Shown piece by piece: positions 28,003 to 37,176 of a stretch of 64,000 nucleotides of DNA. The notes beneath the pieces were generated by a model. The model did no database searches and had not been told where the DNA came from. It was given only the letters and a program-made list of their open reading frames with translations. Origin of the DNA: Bacteroidales bacterium (GTDB lineage Bacteria; Bacteroidota; Bacteroidia; Bacteroidales; F082); contig JAKSMX010000006.1 of NCBI GenBank assembly GCA_024400305.1, positions 1 through 64,000 on the forward strand, given 5' to 3'. The position numbers and the translations under genes are program-made. Numbering within the stretch: the stretch's first letter is position 1; every line of letters begins with the position of its first letter.

Positions 28003-28500
28003 ATGGGAACATTCAACACACGAAAACTGTTAAACGGGGATCCGTCATTAATTCCTGCCATAGCAGCAAGACTTGAGTCGTCATTCTCAGCCGAAGAATA
28101 CAACGTTGACAACCAATCATTAATAGGCGGCGGCGCAGACGTGTCAATTTCCAAAGGAGGCGTTTTCAAAGCCGTCCTCGGCATGCGCACGGCATTGAAG
28201 ATTTCGCTCAAGCCACAGAATGGAGGCATTGTCTTTGACGCGAGCGTTGGCATTTTCGGGCAGCAGGTCATCCCATCGCTAATCATGTTGTTTGTCGCAT
28301 GGCCCGTTTTGGTCACTCAGATATGGGGGCTTATCCAGCAATCAAAGTTGGACGACAAGGCACTTGCCATAGCCGAAGAGGTAATTTGCAGCAGCAAGAA
28401 CGCATCTCCCGAACCCGCAGTCAAGGGGTTCTGTTCCGGATGCGGCCACGAGCTACAAGATGAGGCGATGTTCTGTCCGTATTGCGGGAAGAAGAGATAG
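28003..28500 (+). CDS. Zinc-ribbon protein with one hydrophobic segment
   Basis: A 165-residue protein of unknown function. The N-terminal 85 residues look like a small alpha/beta domain (ALLESS-type helix then repeated short strands, as in KAVLGMRTALKISLKP). A hydrophobic helix follows (about 92-108, IPSLIMLFVAWPVLVTQIW), then the C-terminal zinc ribbon CSGCG...CPYCG. The ribbon closely resembles that of the upstream M48 protein, so the two products may share a partner or metal-dependent interaction. Probably in the same operon; the stop is followed by 140 bases without a gene, then the convergent TIR-TM-PDZ-like gene. Confidence 0.7.
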   Translation: MGTFNTRKLLNGDPSLIPAIAARLESSFSAEEYNVDNQSLIGGGADVSISKGGVFKAVLGMRTALKISLKPQNGGIVFDASVGIFGQQVIPSLIMLFVAWPVLVTQIWGLIQQSKLDDKALAIAEEVICSSKNASPEPAVKGFCSGCGHELQDEAMFCPYCGKKR

Positions 28501-28640
28501 CGAACCATCGTTCATTTGACCGGAGACCAACTTAGTGTGCGTTTTCCGCAATCTCTTCCGCCAGAATATAGAGTTCTTGGGAAAGAGTTATGTCCGTGGC
28601 ATCAACAGGTTGCAGAGTGTAGTCGCCAAAACTCATTATC

Positions 28641-30554
28641 TCAATATTCTCCAACCTCCAGATAGCCCACCAGAACCGATGATTCGGGAACATTCTCCTT
28701 GTGAAGAACAAGCTTGGAATCTTCCATCCTCAAAAATTCCACTGTTCCTTTCTTGTCGTTTGTAACTGCCGACGAAAGCGATTCGTAATCGGTTATTGTC
28801 ACATCATTGCGTTTGACGACGATGTCACCAACCTTATACAGAGGATGTTCCGCATCGTCTTTGAAAGCAAATATCAACTGTCCACCCAAGGTGCGTTTCC
28901 CCTCAGCGACCATCTTGTAATAGAGACGCAACGGGGTGATGTATGATTCGGAATTCGGATGCAAGGAGACATAATCGTCAAGTATGGCGCATAGGTCGGC
29001 ACAGACCGCCAAAGGTCTGATGACAGCTCCGATTCCAACACCCTGCTGTTGCGCCATCTTCTGGGTTTCTACACTTTGAGAGAGCGTGTTTGCCATGCAG
29101 ATTATCTTTTTCCACTGATAGCCTTCGGTGTCAGAAGAACTCAATTGGCACATACTTTTCAATTCTTCATAAACTTGCTGAAGTTTTCTTGTTTCCTCGG
29201 CCACTTCAGCTTTCTTTTGATCAGCGATTTCGCGTTTCTTTGCCAGCTGGTTTTCTGTTATATTTTGCCTCTCAAGATCTGCATCTTGTAATTCACATAT
29301 CAACCCCAATGCATCTGCCATTGCTTCGATTGTATCCAAACGTTTTGCCATATCGTATGTCTCGTTTTCACGTATAGTGTTAAGGCTTTCCATCTTGTTC
29401 AGCAGTTCCTCCATTTTGCTGAGTTCAACTTGTGACAGTCTTTCGTATTCTTCTTGCTGAAGTGTCATGGATACGGTGGGTAAAAGATTCCATGAGTTGA
29501 TTAGCTTATCGTGCGATTTGCGGCATCCTTCAGGAAACTTTGTAATCTCTTGCAGATAGGTATAAAACAACATATTTACGGAATGTTCGTAAAACTGAAA
29601 GTTTTGGTTGACGTTCTGCATATTGTAAGGACTGTAGGCGTGCTTCGTGACGACTCGCCTTGCGATGTTAACAAGCGTATCAAACTCGTCCACATAACTT
29701 TCTACAAACATGGGCAACACCTCAATATCTTCTTTCTGTGAGCCATACAATCCCAGTAATACAGTTTGCCAGCCAGAGAGATTGATTGCCGGACGAATCT
29801 GACCGCGAATGACCTCTCCTGCTGATTCCTTGTGATCGAGGAGATTGAGCATGTCGGTTTCAAGATCCGCCTTACGGCTTTGGGTGATTGCGGTGTTGTA
29901 ACTATTCCGGAAACCCTCCCACTCTGTTTTTATCTTATCCTCATAGCAGCGCAATTCATGAACCAAACCCATGGAAATAGTGAATTCATTAGCCACGGAG
30001 GTACATACGGGACGGGCGACCTGCAACAACGAAAAATAGGCTACCGCAGTAAGCGCGACGAGGATGGCGACAACGCAGGCAATTGTTTTAAGCAGCTTGA
30101 ACTTGTGCGGCTTGCTGTTGAGATACCCCGACAGGCGCAGCATTGCGAGGTCGAAGGTCTCGTGGCTTGAGGCCGTGATAGCCTGATAGTCTTTAAGTGA
30201 CTCAAGTCCGGCCGACATCTTTTCCGGCCATTCGAATCCGGAAAGCATCACCGGAACGATGTTCTTCTGATGCCTCATGGCATAGAGGACTTCCTTGCGA
30301 ATCCAGTCTTCCTCATTGGGCGTGCCATCTTCATTTGAGCATCTGTCCAATGCATTTTCCGGCAAAACGACGACAAAGTCCTTGCACTGTTCAATCACAA
30401 GGTAAAGCTGTTCGTTAAACTTGCCGGAACGCAATGATTCCACATCGAAGAACACGGAGTAGCCCATGCCTCTCAGCTTTTCGGCAATCAGATTTGCCGA
30501 CTCGAAACCGCCCGCCCGGCGGTAGGAGATGAAAATGTCGTATTTCGTTTTCAT
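28641..30554 (-). CDS. TIR - transmembrane - coiled-coil - PDZ-like protein
   Basis: A 637-residue protein. Residues 4-140 are a TIR domain: YDIFISYRRAGGFESA, VFFDVESLRSGKF and WIRKEVLYAM with Glu88 at the catalytic position. One TM helix follows (about 153-178). The next 370 residues are mostly helical, with a strong coiled coil (about 400-470, rich in K/E/Q). The C-terminus (about 560-637) resembles a PDZ-type fold: YKVGDIVVKRNDVTITDYES, then a strand-rich end. The TIR would face the cytoplasm and the coiled coil and PDZ-like part the periplasm if the TM inserts once. I know no named system with this plan. It is monocistronic as far as visible. Confidence 0.8.
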   Translation of the reverse strand: MKTKYDIFISYRRAGGFESANLIAEKLRGMGYSVFFDVESLRSGKFNEQLYLVIEQCKDFVVVLPENALDRCSNEDGTPNEEDWIRKEVLYAMRHQKNIVPVMLSGFEWPEKMSAGLESLKDYQAITASSHETFDLAMLRLSGYLNSKPHKFKLLKTIACVVAILVALTAVAYFSLLQVARPVCTSVANEFTISMGLVHELRCYEDKIKTEWEGFRNSYNTAITQSRKADLETDMLNLLDHKESAGEVIRGQIRPAINLSGWQTVLLGLYGSQKEDIEVLPMFVESYVDEFDTLVNIARRVVTKHAYSPYNMQNVNQNFQFYEHSVNMLFYTYLQEITKFPEGCRKSHDKLINSWNLLPTVSMTLQQEEYERLSQVELSKMEELLNKMESLNTIRENETYDMAKRLDTIEAMADALGLICELQDADLERQNITENQLAKKREIADQKKAEVAEETRKLQQVYEELKSMCQLSSSDTEGYQWKKIICMANTLSQSVETQKMAQQQGVGIGAVIRPLAVCADLCAILDDYVSLHPNSESYITPLRLYYKMVAEGKRTLGGQLIFAFKDDAEHPLYKVGDIVVKRNDVTITDYESLSSAVTNDKKGTVEFLRMEDSKLVLHKENVPESSVLVGYLEVGEY

Positions 30555-30653
30555 GCTTGATATATTAATCTTTATTTAATTCGATGATAGTTGCGTATTA
30601 TACCTTTATCGTCAGGATTGCCATTATCGATAATTTTAATGGAAAGGCAATTG

Positions 30654-30762
30654 TCATAATACTCCATTATCTTCAAGTGAGATTTGTCGTTCAACCAATT
30701 CTATCTCACCGATAATCTCTTGATTCTCAGATATTATTGTTCTAAAAAGCTCTTTATCCATA
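30654..30762 (-). pseudogene. Frameshifted N-terminal scrap of a DUF4143-type ATPase
   Basis: From the ATG at 30762 the minus strand reads MDKELFRTIISENQ, then after a one-base shift EIIGEIELVERQISLEDNG. This is the typical opening of DUF4143 ATPases just before their Walker A. The sequence then breaks off. It lies downstream of another DUF4143 scrap (30860-31384), so the pieces are out of order. Confidence 0.5.
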
Positions 30763-30859
30763 TCATTATTATTTTGGCGCAAAGGTAAACATTTTATTCG
30801 ATACTACAAAACAAAATCATTGATTTTTATTCGTTGATAACGAATAAAATCCAACAGAA

Positions 30860-31384
30860 TCATTTGAAATACAGAAAATTTTCCCCAGACAGGAATATCG
30901 GGATATTACGATACACATTCCTGATTTTCGCCTTTTCCATCCCCACTGCATATTTCACGATGTCCTGTTCATAATCTATGCAAAGCTGTTTTTGAAGCAC
31001 AAGAACGTTTGAGAAATCCTTACGGTTCACAAAATCATTGACGATTTCGGGCATCCCTCCGGTGACAACATAATCCGTGAAAATCCTGACGAACGTGTCC
31101 ATTTCGGAAGAAGAAAACGGAGTGAGAGACACAAGATGTCCATACATGTCATCCACCTGAGTTTCGGCATAACAGAGCGCTCACAGATATTCTTCAAAAT
31201 CAAGCGAATACAACGTAATATCGCTTTTATAACCCACGCTGTTTGAAGTAATCTCATCGTAATTTATACCCATCATCGAGCCGGAACAGATGACATCATA
31301 ACGTCCGTCTTCCCTGAAAAATTTCAGAGACGTGGCACAATCGGGAAATTCCTGTATCTCATCAAAGCAGCACCGCATTCACCG
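30860..31384 (-). pseudogene. Central fragment of a DUF4143-type ATPase with an internal stop
   Basis: In one frame, FDEIQEFPDCATSLKFF, VICSGSMMGINY and SNSVGYKSDITLYSLDFEEYL lead to TGA at 31181, where the family has Trp (DFEEFLWA), and continue ALCYAETQVDDMYGHL, GGMPEIVNDFV and DYEQDIVKYAVGMEK up to a stop at 30860. The Walker A part and the C-terminal nuclease-like part are missing. Upstream, 31390-31600 shows short open scraps (for example LCGVMDKNTEKVIITAMYDD) that suggest more decayed coding DNA. Confidence 0.8.
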
Positions 31385-31613
31385 ATGCAGCATATCAGGA
31401 TTTTTCCGCCGCCATCCCGACGTCATCATACATGGCCGTGATTATAACCTTCTCCGTGTTTTTGTCCATAACCCCGCAAAGCCAGTGCACCTCGAACTTC
31501 AGTCGCGGAAAACCGCAGGACTGTCATTTCCGGAGCTTTCAGTCACCCTTTTGTTTTCTTTGTTTTCCATGATTTTTGACTGTTTTTTTATAAATCTCTT
31601 GATTTTCGGTCAT

Positions 31614-32042
31614 TTACATTCCAAATTCCAAGTCACCGAACCATTCGGATATGGCTGCATCAACCATGTCGTTGATTTCAGGAGTGATCTTGCCTCTGAT
31701 TTTCTTCATCACAAAAACAATTGCCAGACCTTCATCAAGACAGCCTACGAAGCCATAGACCGACTTCGGCAATATGCTGAACGGAAGTACCGTATATGAA
31801 ATTGTAGCATAGATGAGTGCTTTCTCCAAAACCGTTGTCTCACCATACTTCAGCACATAATAGAACTGAAGTACCGGCCGGCACGCCACACGTCCCGCTT
31901 TCACGGCATACTTCCTGACTGCATCACCGACATCCACGATTTTCTCTTTCCAATCGACATTTTTCAATTTTCCAAGCAGTGATTTTACGTCTTTGCCCAT
32001 TATCATATAGGTGAGAACCAAGACACAGATTGTGATAAACAT
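31614..32042 (-). CDS. DUF1232 (YkvA-like) membrane-associated protein
   Basis: A 142-residue protein. An N-terminal hydrophobic segment (about 1-13, MFITICVLVLTYM) is followed by a helical linker and the DUF1232 core: LEKALIYATISYTVLPFSILP, then GFVGCLDEGLAIVFVMKKI, which fits the family text YLISPIDLIPD...GYLDDL. Members are small membrane proteins of unknown function. It starts about 130 bases past a terminator that ends the upstream operon, so it is probably transcribed separately. Confidence 0.7.
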   Translation of the reverse strand: MFITICVLVLTYMIMGKDVKSLLGKLKNVDWKEKIVDVGDAVRKYAVKAGRVACRPVLQFYYVLKYGETTVLEKALIYATISYTVLPFSILPKSVYGFVGCLDEGLAIVFVMKKIRGKITPEINDMVDAAISEWFGDLEFGM

Positions 32043-32171
32043 AATTTAATTTGTTGATTTTTAATTCATTAAAACATAATCTTTATATTGTTTCCTTGTC
32101 TTTATATTGTTTCCATGATATAGAATGGAGAAAAGGCATAAATCTATCACAAGAAAACGAAATCATTGGCG

Positions 32172-32219
32172 TACAAAAAAGCCCCCAAGGTCAGACGAGG
32201 ACCTTGAGGGTGTTTTTTG
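32172..32219. terminator. Terminator after the GNAT/RyR/FGE operon
   Basis: On the minus strand CACCCTCAAGGTC and GACCTTGGGGGC pair around CTCGTCT, followed by TTTTTT. The plus strand also ends in TTTTTT, so it can work both ways. Confidence 0.85.
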
Positions 32220-32250
32220 ATTGCCAACAGTTCAATTTACAAGACGACTA

Positions 32251-32409
32251 TTACAAATTCCTTCTCCAACGCTTATCGTCTTCTTCAAATTCATCGAGCA
32301 TTCGTTCCGTGTGTTCAATAAAATCATCTGTTCGTTTCAGGACCTTTTCCACATGTTTGTCCTGTTCGCGTTCTTTTTTGTTTTTGAATAATAATTTTAA
32401 CAGTCCCAT
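32251..32409 (-). CDS. 52-residue charged small protein
   Basis: A short open frame that starts MGLLKLLFKNKKEREQDK and ends RWRRNL, with an almost fully helical, heptad-like acidic/basic middle (VEKVLKRTDDFIEHTERMLDEF, read in two parts). The first nine residues are amphipathic and hydrophobic and could bind the membrane. It begins 28 bases after the stop of the 1306-residue protein and ends 30 bases before the terminator, so it is the last gene of that operon. Family unknown. Its position in a tight operon and coding-like composition support it as real. Confidence 0.6.
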   Translation of the reverse strand: MGLLKLLFKNKKEREQDKHVEKVLKRTDDFIEHTERMLDEFEEDDKRWRRNL

Positions 32410-32437
32410 GGTTCTTCAAAACATAATTTTTAAAAAT

Positions 32438-35400
32438 TTAATTTTCTGACAAAGCCAATCTGAATCCCAAATCGTCATCTGTATCTGTATCAATCCAGAA
32501 ATTCACACTTGTGCTTCTGCAACTCTTGGCATCAAACCTGAAACTTCCACCTCTGAACGTATGTGCAGCGTATGAATTATCTTTACACACAGGATCTGTA
32601 ATATATCCATTTGTCGCATATTCACCACCTTTTCCTTGTGCCGCGATGTCGCCTTTGCCATTTATGCAGTCATTGTAGAAATCAATTTGGTAGAAATCCT
32701 CACACCATTCCCAGATATTGCCAGACATGTCATAAACTCCAAGTTTATTAGGTTTTCTGTCTTTGACACTTGTTGTGGCAGAACGAATGCGCAGATCCAA
32801 ATCCCCAGGAATGTTTGTGCCACTGTAAAGAGGGTATGGGGGAACACTTGCAAGATATTCATAAGCAGCGTTTTTCTTTTCTTCAACTGTCTTCTGTGGA
32901 TTTTCAAATTTTTCTCTTAAAGACATGCAAATCTCTGATTTATGGCCGTCTTTGGCCACATATTCCCATTCTGCCTCTGTAGGAAGACGATAGTCTTTAC
33001 CCGTAATTTCTTTTAGCTTTGGCAAGAACTCATATTTTATTTTCTTCCAACTGACATTGGTTTGAGGGTTCTTGTCTCCCAAATTGTCACTTGGGTTTTC
33101 TTTGGCTTCTATTCCCATCACAGCATTCCATAAATCTTGTGTTACAGGAGTTTCTGAAATTTGGAACTTCGATATTTTCACAAAATGATGAGGTGTTTCT
33201 TCCCGTTCAGCCTGCTTGTCAATCCAATTATCTGGGTACATGGAACCTTCCTCTTGACACATTTCCGTGCCCATGACAAAGTATCCGGTTTCAATCGGAA
33301 TCATTCTGATAAGTCTTTCAACAGTTTCTTTTTGATTTCCTTTTTTCTTTTCAACCGAGCCTCGTGCAACATTATTCAGCAATTCTTTAATTCCATTTGT
33401 TTTGTCAACCCCGAGATCGTTTACATCAAATCTCCATACAAGCCTGAATCCAATGTCATCAGATTTCAAGATGGGTTTCCAAAATGAATACCAATAATTC
33501 TTTCTCATGTCGCTGTGTAATTCACGGAAGCGCCAGCTTCCTCCACAAAAACGATAACAGCCCGGATTGTTAGGCTCTTCTGTCTTTGTCCATTCCCAAA
33601 CATTTCCCAACATATTGTATATGCCAAGACTGTTGTTTTGCTCTTTTTTCTTGCGTGTTATTTTCCAAGGTCCTTTAGCGTTCTTTTTTTTGAATTTGTT
33701 GATGCGAAATACTTCTTTGATGTCTTTTCTTTTAATAATTTCATCAAAGGAGTTTTTTGCAGCAAATTCCCATTCGGCAAAAGTCGGAAGGTCAAAATGC
33801 AATCCTGTCCTTTTTCTCAGCACCTTCAAAAAGTCTTCGATGTCATTCTTGGAGACATTGATAGCCGGGAGAGCATCCCCAATGTACTTTGTATTCCTTT
33901 CAGGTCCTTCATCATTATTTGCAGGATTGTTGCCCATAATAGAAATCCACTGCTTTTGACTGACGCACGTCTCCATCATCCAATAACACCCGTCATCACC
34001 TTTTATGAGTTTCAAGGCAAATTCTTTCCGTCCCTTATCTTTTGAGATGACGAAATCCTCAAGCGTTTTTCCAATGATGGAATCTCTGGATTTCTTATCT
34101 GCCAGTCTCATTATGTTTATCCATTCCCTATATTTTAACAATTGTGGAATATGGCATATCACACTTATGTCATTATATTGCACTCCCGGATCCATCTTGT
34201 TCAACATTGTGTTTGAACAAATATCCAGATGTGCACGGCTTTTCTCTTTCCTATATTTTTTCTCCTTCTGGCGTTTTTTATCATCAAGATTCATTTCGGC
34301 AAACAATTTCCACTCTGCATCCACATTATCCAAAGGGCGGAAATTCATTATAACTCTTTCCGCAACCCACCGAGAATGCTCCGCCTTCGCCATCAACTCC
34401 AAATTTTTGCCATCACAAAGTTTCTGTTCAAAGTTTTCAATTTCATCCACAGAAATTCGCAATGATCTTAATTTCACCGGAATGCTGTCCACCATATCTA
34501 TATTGGACAATTTATCGACAATACCTTGCTGATTCCACAGTCCATTTATTTTCTTAGCAAAAACAGCATCAACATTCTCGTATTCCGACATATCCAGCAT
34601 CTTTTTATACTCATAGACAATCTCTTTGCCTTCTTCATGACTTCCAGCTCCTATTTTTTTGTTTGCATAAAGGTAATGAAGGATTTTTGCCATTGAATTA
34701 TCGAATGCATCTTCCGTATAGCTACCTTCAATCATGCCAAATGGCCGCAATTTATTGTACCTTTTCCACACCTTCTCTCCCACAGCGACTTTGTTTGCCA
34801 AATCAAAGCTGTTCTGTTGGTAAACCAAAACCTGCAATGCACGTCGGTAAACCATTTCCGGAAGATACAACGCCGCAGCGGCTGAACGTTGCGGATGATT
34901 AAAACAAATGGCAACAGTCGTTATTTTTGATTTGTCCTCGGCAACATCCGAAAGATACTTGCGAACCTTATCAGATGCGACATTGCCCTGGATGAACTCC
35001 CATTGAACATCCATGAAGTTCTCTCCCAAATGTTTGTATCTTCCCTCTTCCATAGGATCAAACCATTCCTTTTCTTCAAAGCTGTCGTGTTTTTCATCAA
35101 TCTCCCTGAACCGGCACAACTCGAACATCGTGGCAAATCTTCCCCTGAAAAATTCGCCTTCTTTTTTCGCCTGGTCATCGATAAAAGTAATTGTAGTCCT
35201 CAAGTTTCCGTCTCTATGGAAATTCGGAAAATGAGCGAGCAAAGCCGTCTGGACGCCAAGAGCCGTACCCATCTGGTTCATGCCCAATATGACGAGATGG
35301 ACGGTTTTGTCATCATTCGGGCCTATTCCATCAAATGAATCAACAGGAATGTAATTCTGCACTCTTACTTCACCTTTTTTTCCGGCGGGGACAACTGCAA

Positions 35401-36358
35401 AACTATCTACAAGTATCTTTTTCGCCCATATATCATGAATATTAAAAGGCAGAAACTCCACATTTTTATCAAGGCTCTTGTAAATATTAGTGGACTTGAA
35501 TGCTGTAAATGTGCTTTGATACTCCAAATTCACATGTACTTTCTTCTTTTCCTTGACTTTTTTCGACTTTAAATATTCAGAGACGTTTTCCAGACAACTG
35601 ATGTTAAACACATCATGGTCTTCCTCGTTAACGGCATCTATGTCCTCCCCCAAAATGTATATTTCACGGGCTTTTCCCAAATTCAGCGCTTCTATGTCCT
35701 CTCGTGATGTACGTTCTGCATAATAGAAAACGAGTCTTTCCTCTTCTTTCTTATCCAAATCAAGGTCGAGTCTCATGCGCATTTTTTCCACATCCTGACG
35801 AGTCTGGATCAACACTTTTTTCACACCAGCACGCTTCAGCGAGAATTTGACAATATTTGCAGTTTGCTCATTACATCCAATAATTACAACATATTTTCTT
35901 AATCCATATCTATTATAGCGTATCAAACCTTTTCTCCATTTGTATGAACGTTTGGTCAAATAGTTGACAATGGATGAAACGAAAAGACCCGACAAACAGA
36001 TTATGCCAGATATAGCACTGATGATTGCTATAATACGACCATTTTTATCAGATGCCGCAGGCAAGTTGCCAGGATCAGCGAACTGACTGATTACCGCCCA
36101 CCATCGATCATTTGTATTCGTGTGATTATTTTCACTATTATTCAGATTCCCCCAATCAACAATTTTTGCTGTTTTATCCAAATCACCGATAAAGCACAAT
36201 GTGAGTACAACCAAGACCACAAAAACTGAAATAATTACTATTGCCCAAAACGGTTTACCACCGTACATCAATCTATTCCTTTCCACAGGAAAAAGAAACC
36301 ACAGAAAGACAAAAGCCAGTAATCCGACGAGACCCGAAATTTCAATAAATAATGCCAT
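32438..36358 (-). CDS. TM - double Rossmann - RyR - double FGE-domain fusion protein
   Basis: A 1306-residue protein. The first 700 residues parallel the protein at 18038-20110: hydrophobic helices near 5-20, 35-57 and 107-130, Rossmann domains from about 156 (RKYVVIIGCNEQTANIVKF) and 353 (HLVILGMNQMGTALGVQ), and RyR near 654 (LMAKAEHSRWVAERVI, FRPLDN). It then adds two formylglycine-generating-enzyme/C-type-lectin-fold domains: about 790-976 (LPTFAEWEFAAK, NMLGNVWEWT, FCGGSWRF, DIGFRLV) and 1019-1306 (GYFVMGTEMCQEEG, RLPTEAEWEYVAK, DMSGNIWEWCEDF, FRGGSFRF, DDLGFRLAL). FGE folds without enzymatic Cys often serve as binding domains. Its start overlaps the GNAT gene by 17 bases. Confidence 0.85.
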   Translation of the reverse strand: MALFIEISGLVGLLAFVFLWFLFPVERNRLMYGGKPFWAIVIISVFVVLVVLTLCFIGDLDKTAKIVDWGNLNNSENNHTNTNDRWWAVISQFADPGNLPAASDKNGRIIAIISAISGIICLSGLFVSSIVNYLTKRSYKWRKGLIRYNRYGLRKYVVIIGCNEQTANIVKFSLKRAGVKKVLIQTRQDVEKMRMRLDLDLDKKEEERLVFYYAERTSREDIEALNLGKAREIYILGEDIDAVNEEDHDVFNISCLENVSEYLKSKKVKEKKKVHVNLEYQSTFTAFKSTNIYKSLDKNVEFLPFNIHDIWAKKILVDSFAVVPAGKKGEVRVQNYIPVDSFDGIGPNDDKTVHLVILGMNQMGTALGVQTALLAHFPNFHRDGNLRTTITFIDDQAKKEGEFFRGRFATMFELCRFREIDEKHDSFEEKEWFDPMEEGRYKHLGENFMDVQWEFIQGNVASDKVRKYLSDVAEDKSKITTVAICFNHPQRSAAAALYLPEMVYRRALQVLVYQQNSFDLANKVAVGEKVWKRYNKLRPFGMIEGSYTEDAFDNSMAKILHYLYANKKIGAGSHEEGKEIVYEYKKMLDMSEYENVDAVFAKKINGLWNQQGIVDKLSNIDMVDSIPVKLRSLRISVDEIENFEQKLCDGKNLELMAKAEHSRWVAERVIMNFRPLDNVDAEWKLFAEMNLDDKKRQKEKKYRKEKSRAHLDICSNTMLNKMDPGVQYNDISVICHIPQLLKYREWINIMRLADKKSRDSIIGKTLEDFVISKDKGRKEFALKLIKGDDGCYWMMETCVSQKQWISIMGNNPANNDEGPERNTKYIGDALPAINVSKNDIEDFLKVLRKRTGLHFDLPTFAEWEFAAKNSFDEIIKRKDIKEVFRINKFKKKNAKGPWKITRKKKEQNNSLGIYNMLGNVWEWTKTEEPNNPGCYRFCGGSWRFRELHSDMRKNYWYSFWKPILKSDDIGFRLVWRFDVNDLGVDKTNGIKELLNNVARGSVEKKKGNQKETVERLIRMIPIETGYFVMGTEMCQEEGSMYPDNWIDKQAEREETPHHFVKISKFQISETPVTQDLWNAVMGIEAKENPSDNLGDKNPQTNVSWKKIKYEFLPKLKEITGKDYRLPTEAEWEYVAKDGHKSEICMSLREKFENPQKTVEEKKNAAYEYLASVPPYPLYSGTNIPGDLDLRIRSATTSVKDRKPNKLGVYDMSGNIWEWCEDFYQIDFYNDCINGKGDIAAQGKGGEYATNGYITDPVCKDNSYAAHTFRGGSFRFDAKSCRSTSVNFWIDTDTDDDLGFRLALSEN

Positions 36359-36887
36359 ATCTCATCCTATTATATTTACGACCAAAATATTCCATTTCGT
36401 CAAACCTTTCGAATCCGGCAGAGTGATAGTAGGCTTCGAGTCTCGGCTTGTCGATATCCACCAACAAGGTTGCATATTCACAACCAAGGCATTTCCCCTT
36501 GTTTATGGCGAATTCAATCAGCATCTTGCCTATATTAAGTCCACGATATCCCGGAAGAATTGCCATTGAATCGAGGTAAAACTCCCCGTCTTTAGTTTCC
36601 GCCTCTGTTGTCTTCAAGCATTCGGGATCCATTGAATCCCACAAATTCAGCCACGACTTCTCTCGCAGTTCCCGATAACGACTGCCATCATAGGCGACAA
36701 GGCACCCCACAGGCTTATCATCCGCCACCGCTACAATTGAATTTCTCCACGAATAGATGGAATCATCTTCTGAACATGATTTAATAAACTTGTCCATATT
36801 GTCTGCCTCCATGTCCAAAGCCGTCAAAACCGTCCATGCGACAATTTCAACATCTCCAATCTGTGCATTTCGTATTTCTATTTTCAT
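36342..36887 (-). CDS. GNAT family N-acetyltransferase
   Basis: A 181-residue GNAT. The acetyl-CoA-binding motif A is LDSMAILPGYRGLNIGKMLIEFA (R/Q-x-x-G-x-G/A form), and the later LVDIDKPRLEAYYHSAGFERFDEM is motif B. Substrate cannot be told; it could acetylate a small molecule or a protein. It is the first gene of the operon with the RyR/FGE fusion, overlapping it by 17 bases, which suggests translational coupling and a functional link such as regulation or antitoxin-like acetylation (inference). Confidence 0.8.
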   Translation of the reverse strand: MKIEIRNAQIGDVEIVAWTVLTALDMEADNMDKFIKSCSEDDSIYSWRNSIVAVADDKPVGCLVAYDGSRYRELREKSWLNLWDSMDPECLKTTEAETKDGEFYLDSMAILPGYRGLNIGKMLIEFAINKGKCLGCEYATLLVDIDKPRLEAYYHSAGFERFDEMEYFGRKYNRMRYGIIY

Positions 36888-37109
36888 AACATCAATTTAA
36901 AAAAAATCATACAATTTTGTTGTGAGGCGGCAGTCACTTATCTAACTCCATCATAAAAACGAAACTTCCTTTTTCCGAACTGGAATATGACATTTACTTA
37001 GAGTGGCTTGATTGGTCTATCACCACATCCTCATTGTCGTTCCAAATCGATTCCCAAGGTGGGTTGTTGAGATATGGAATTGGGATGTTACAACATAGTG
37101 CAAATAACA
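36888..37109. other. Gap with a possible 38-residue frame
   Basis: The gap between the GNAT gene and the ten-gene operon has no gene I can support. On the minus strand a 38-codon frame (36994-37110) reads MLFALCCNIPIPYLNNPPWE and ends DQSSHSK. The PPWESIWNDNEDVV part looks coding, perhaps the tail of a lost gene, but there is no ribosome-binding site or homologue to back it. Confidence 0.25.
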
Positions 37110-37157
37110 TGAACGGAAATATGTACAAATCAACTCACTTGATACATATTCCGTTCA
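37110..37157 (-). terminator. Inverted repeat after the ten-gene operon
   Basis: TGAACGGAAATATGTA and TACATATTCCGTTCA pair over 15 bp with one bulged A and a 17-base loop. It begins 19 bases past the stop of the last gene. There is no strong T tract on the minus strand, so it may be an mRNA end stabiliser rather than a classical terminator. Confidence 0.55.
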
Positions 37158-37176
37158 TTTATTATTGTTATACAGA

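Noticed and set aside
32438..36358. Diversity-generating retroelement target
   Set aside because: FGE/C-type-lectin-fold domains are typical DGR targets, but no reverse transcriptase, template repeat or Avd gene is in the window.
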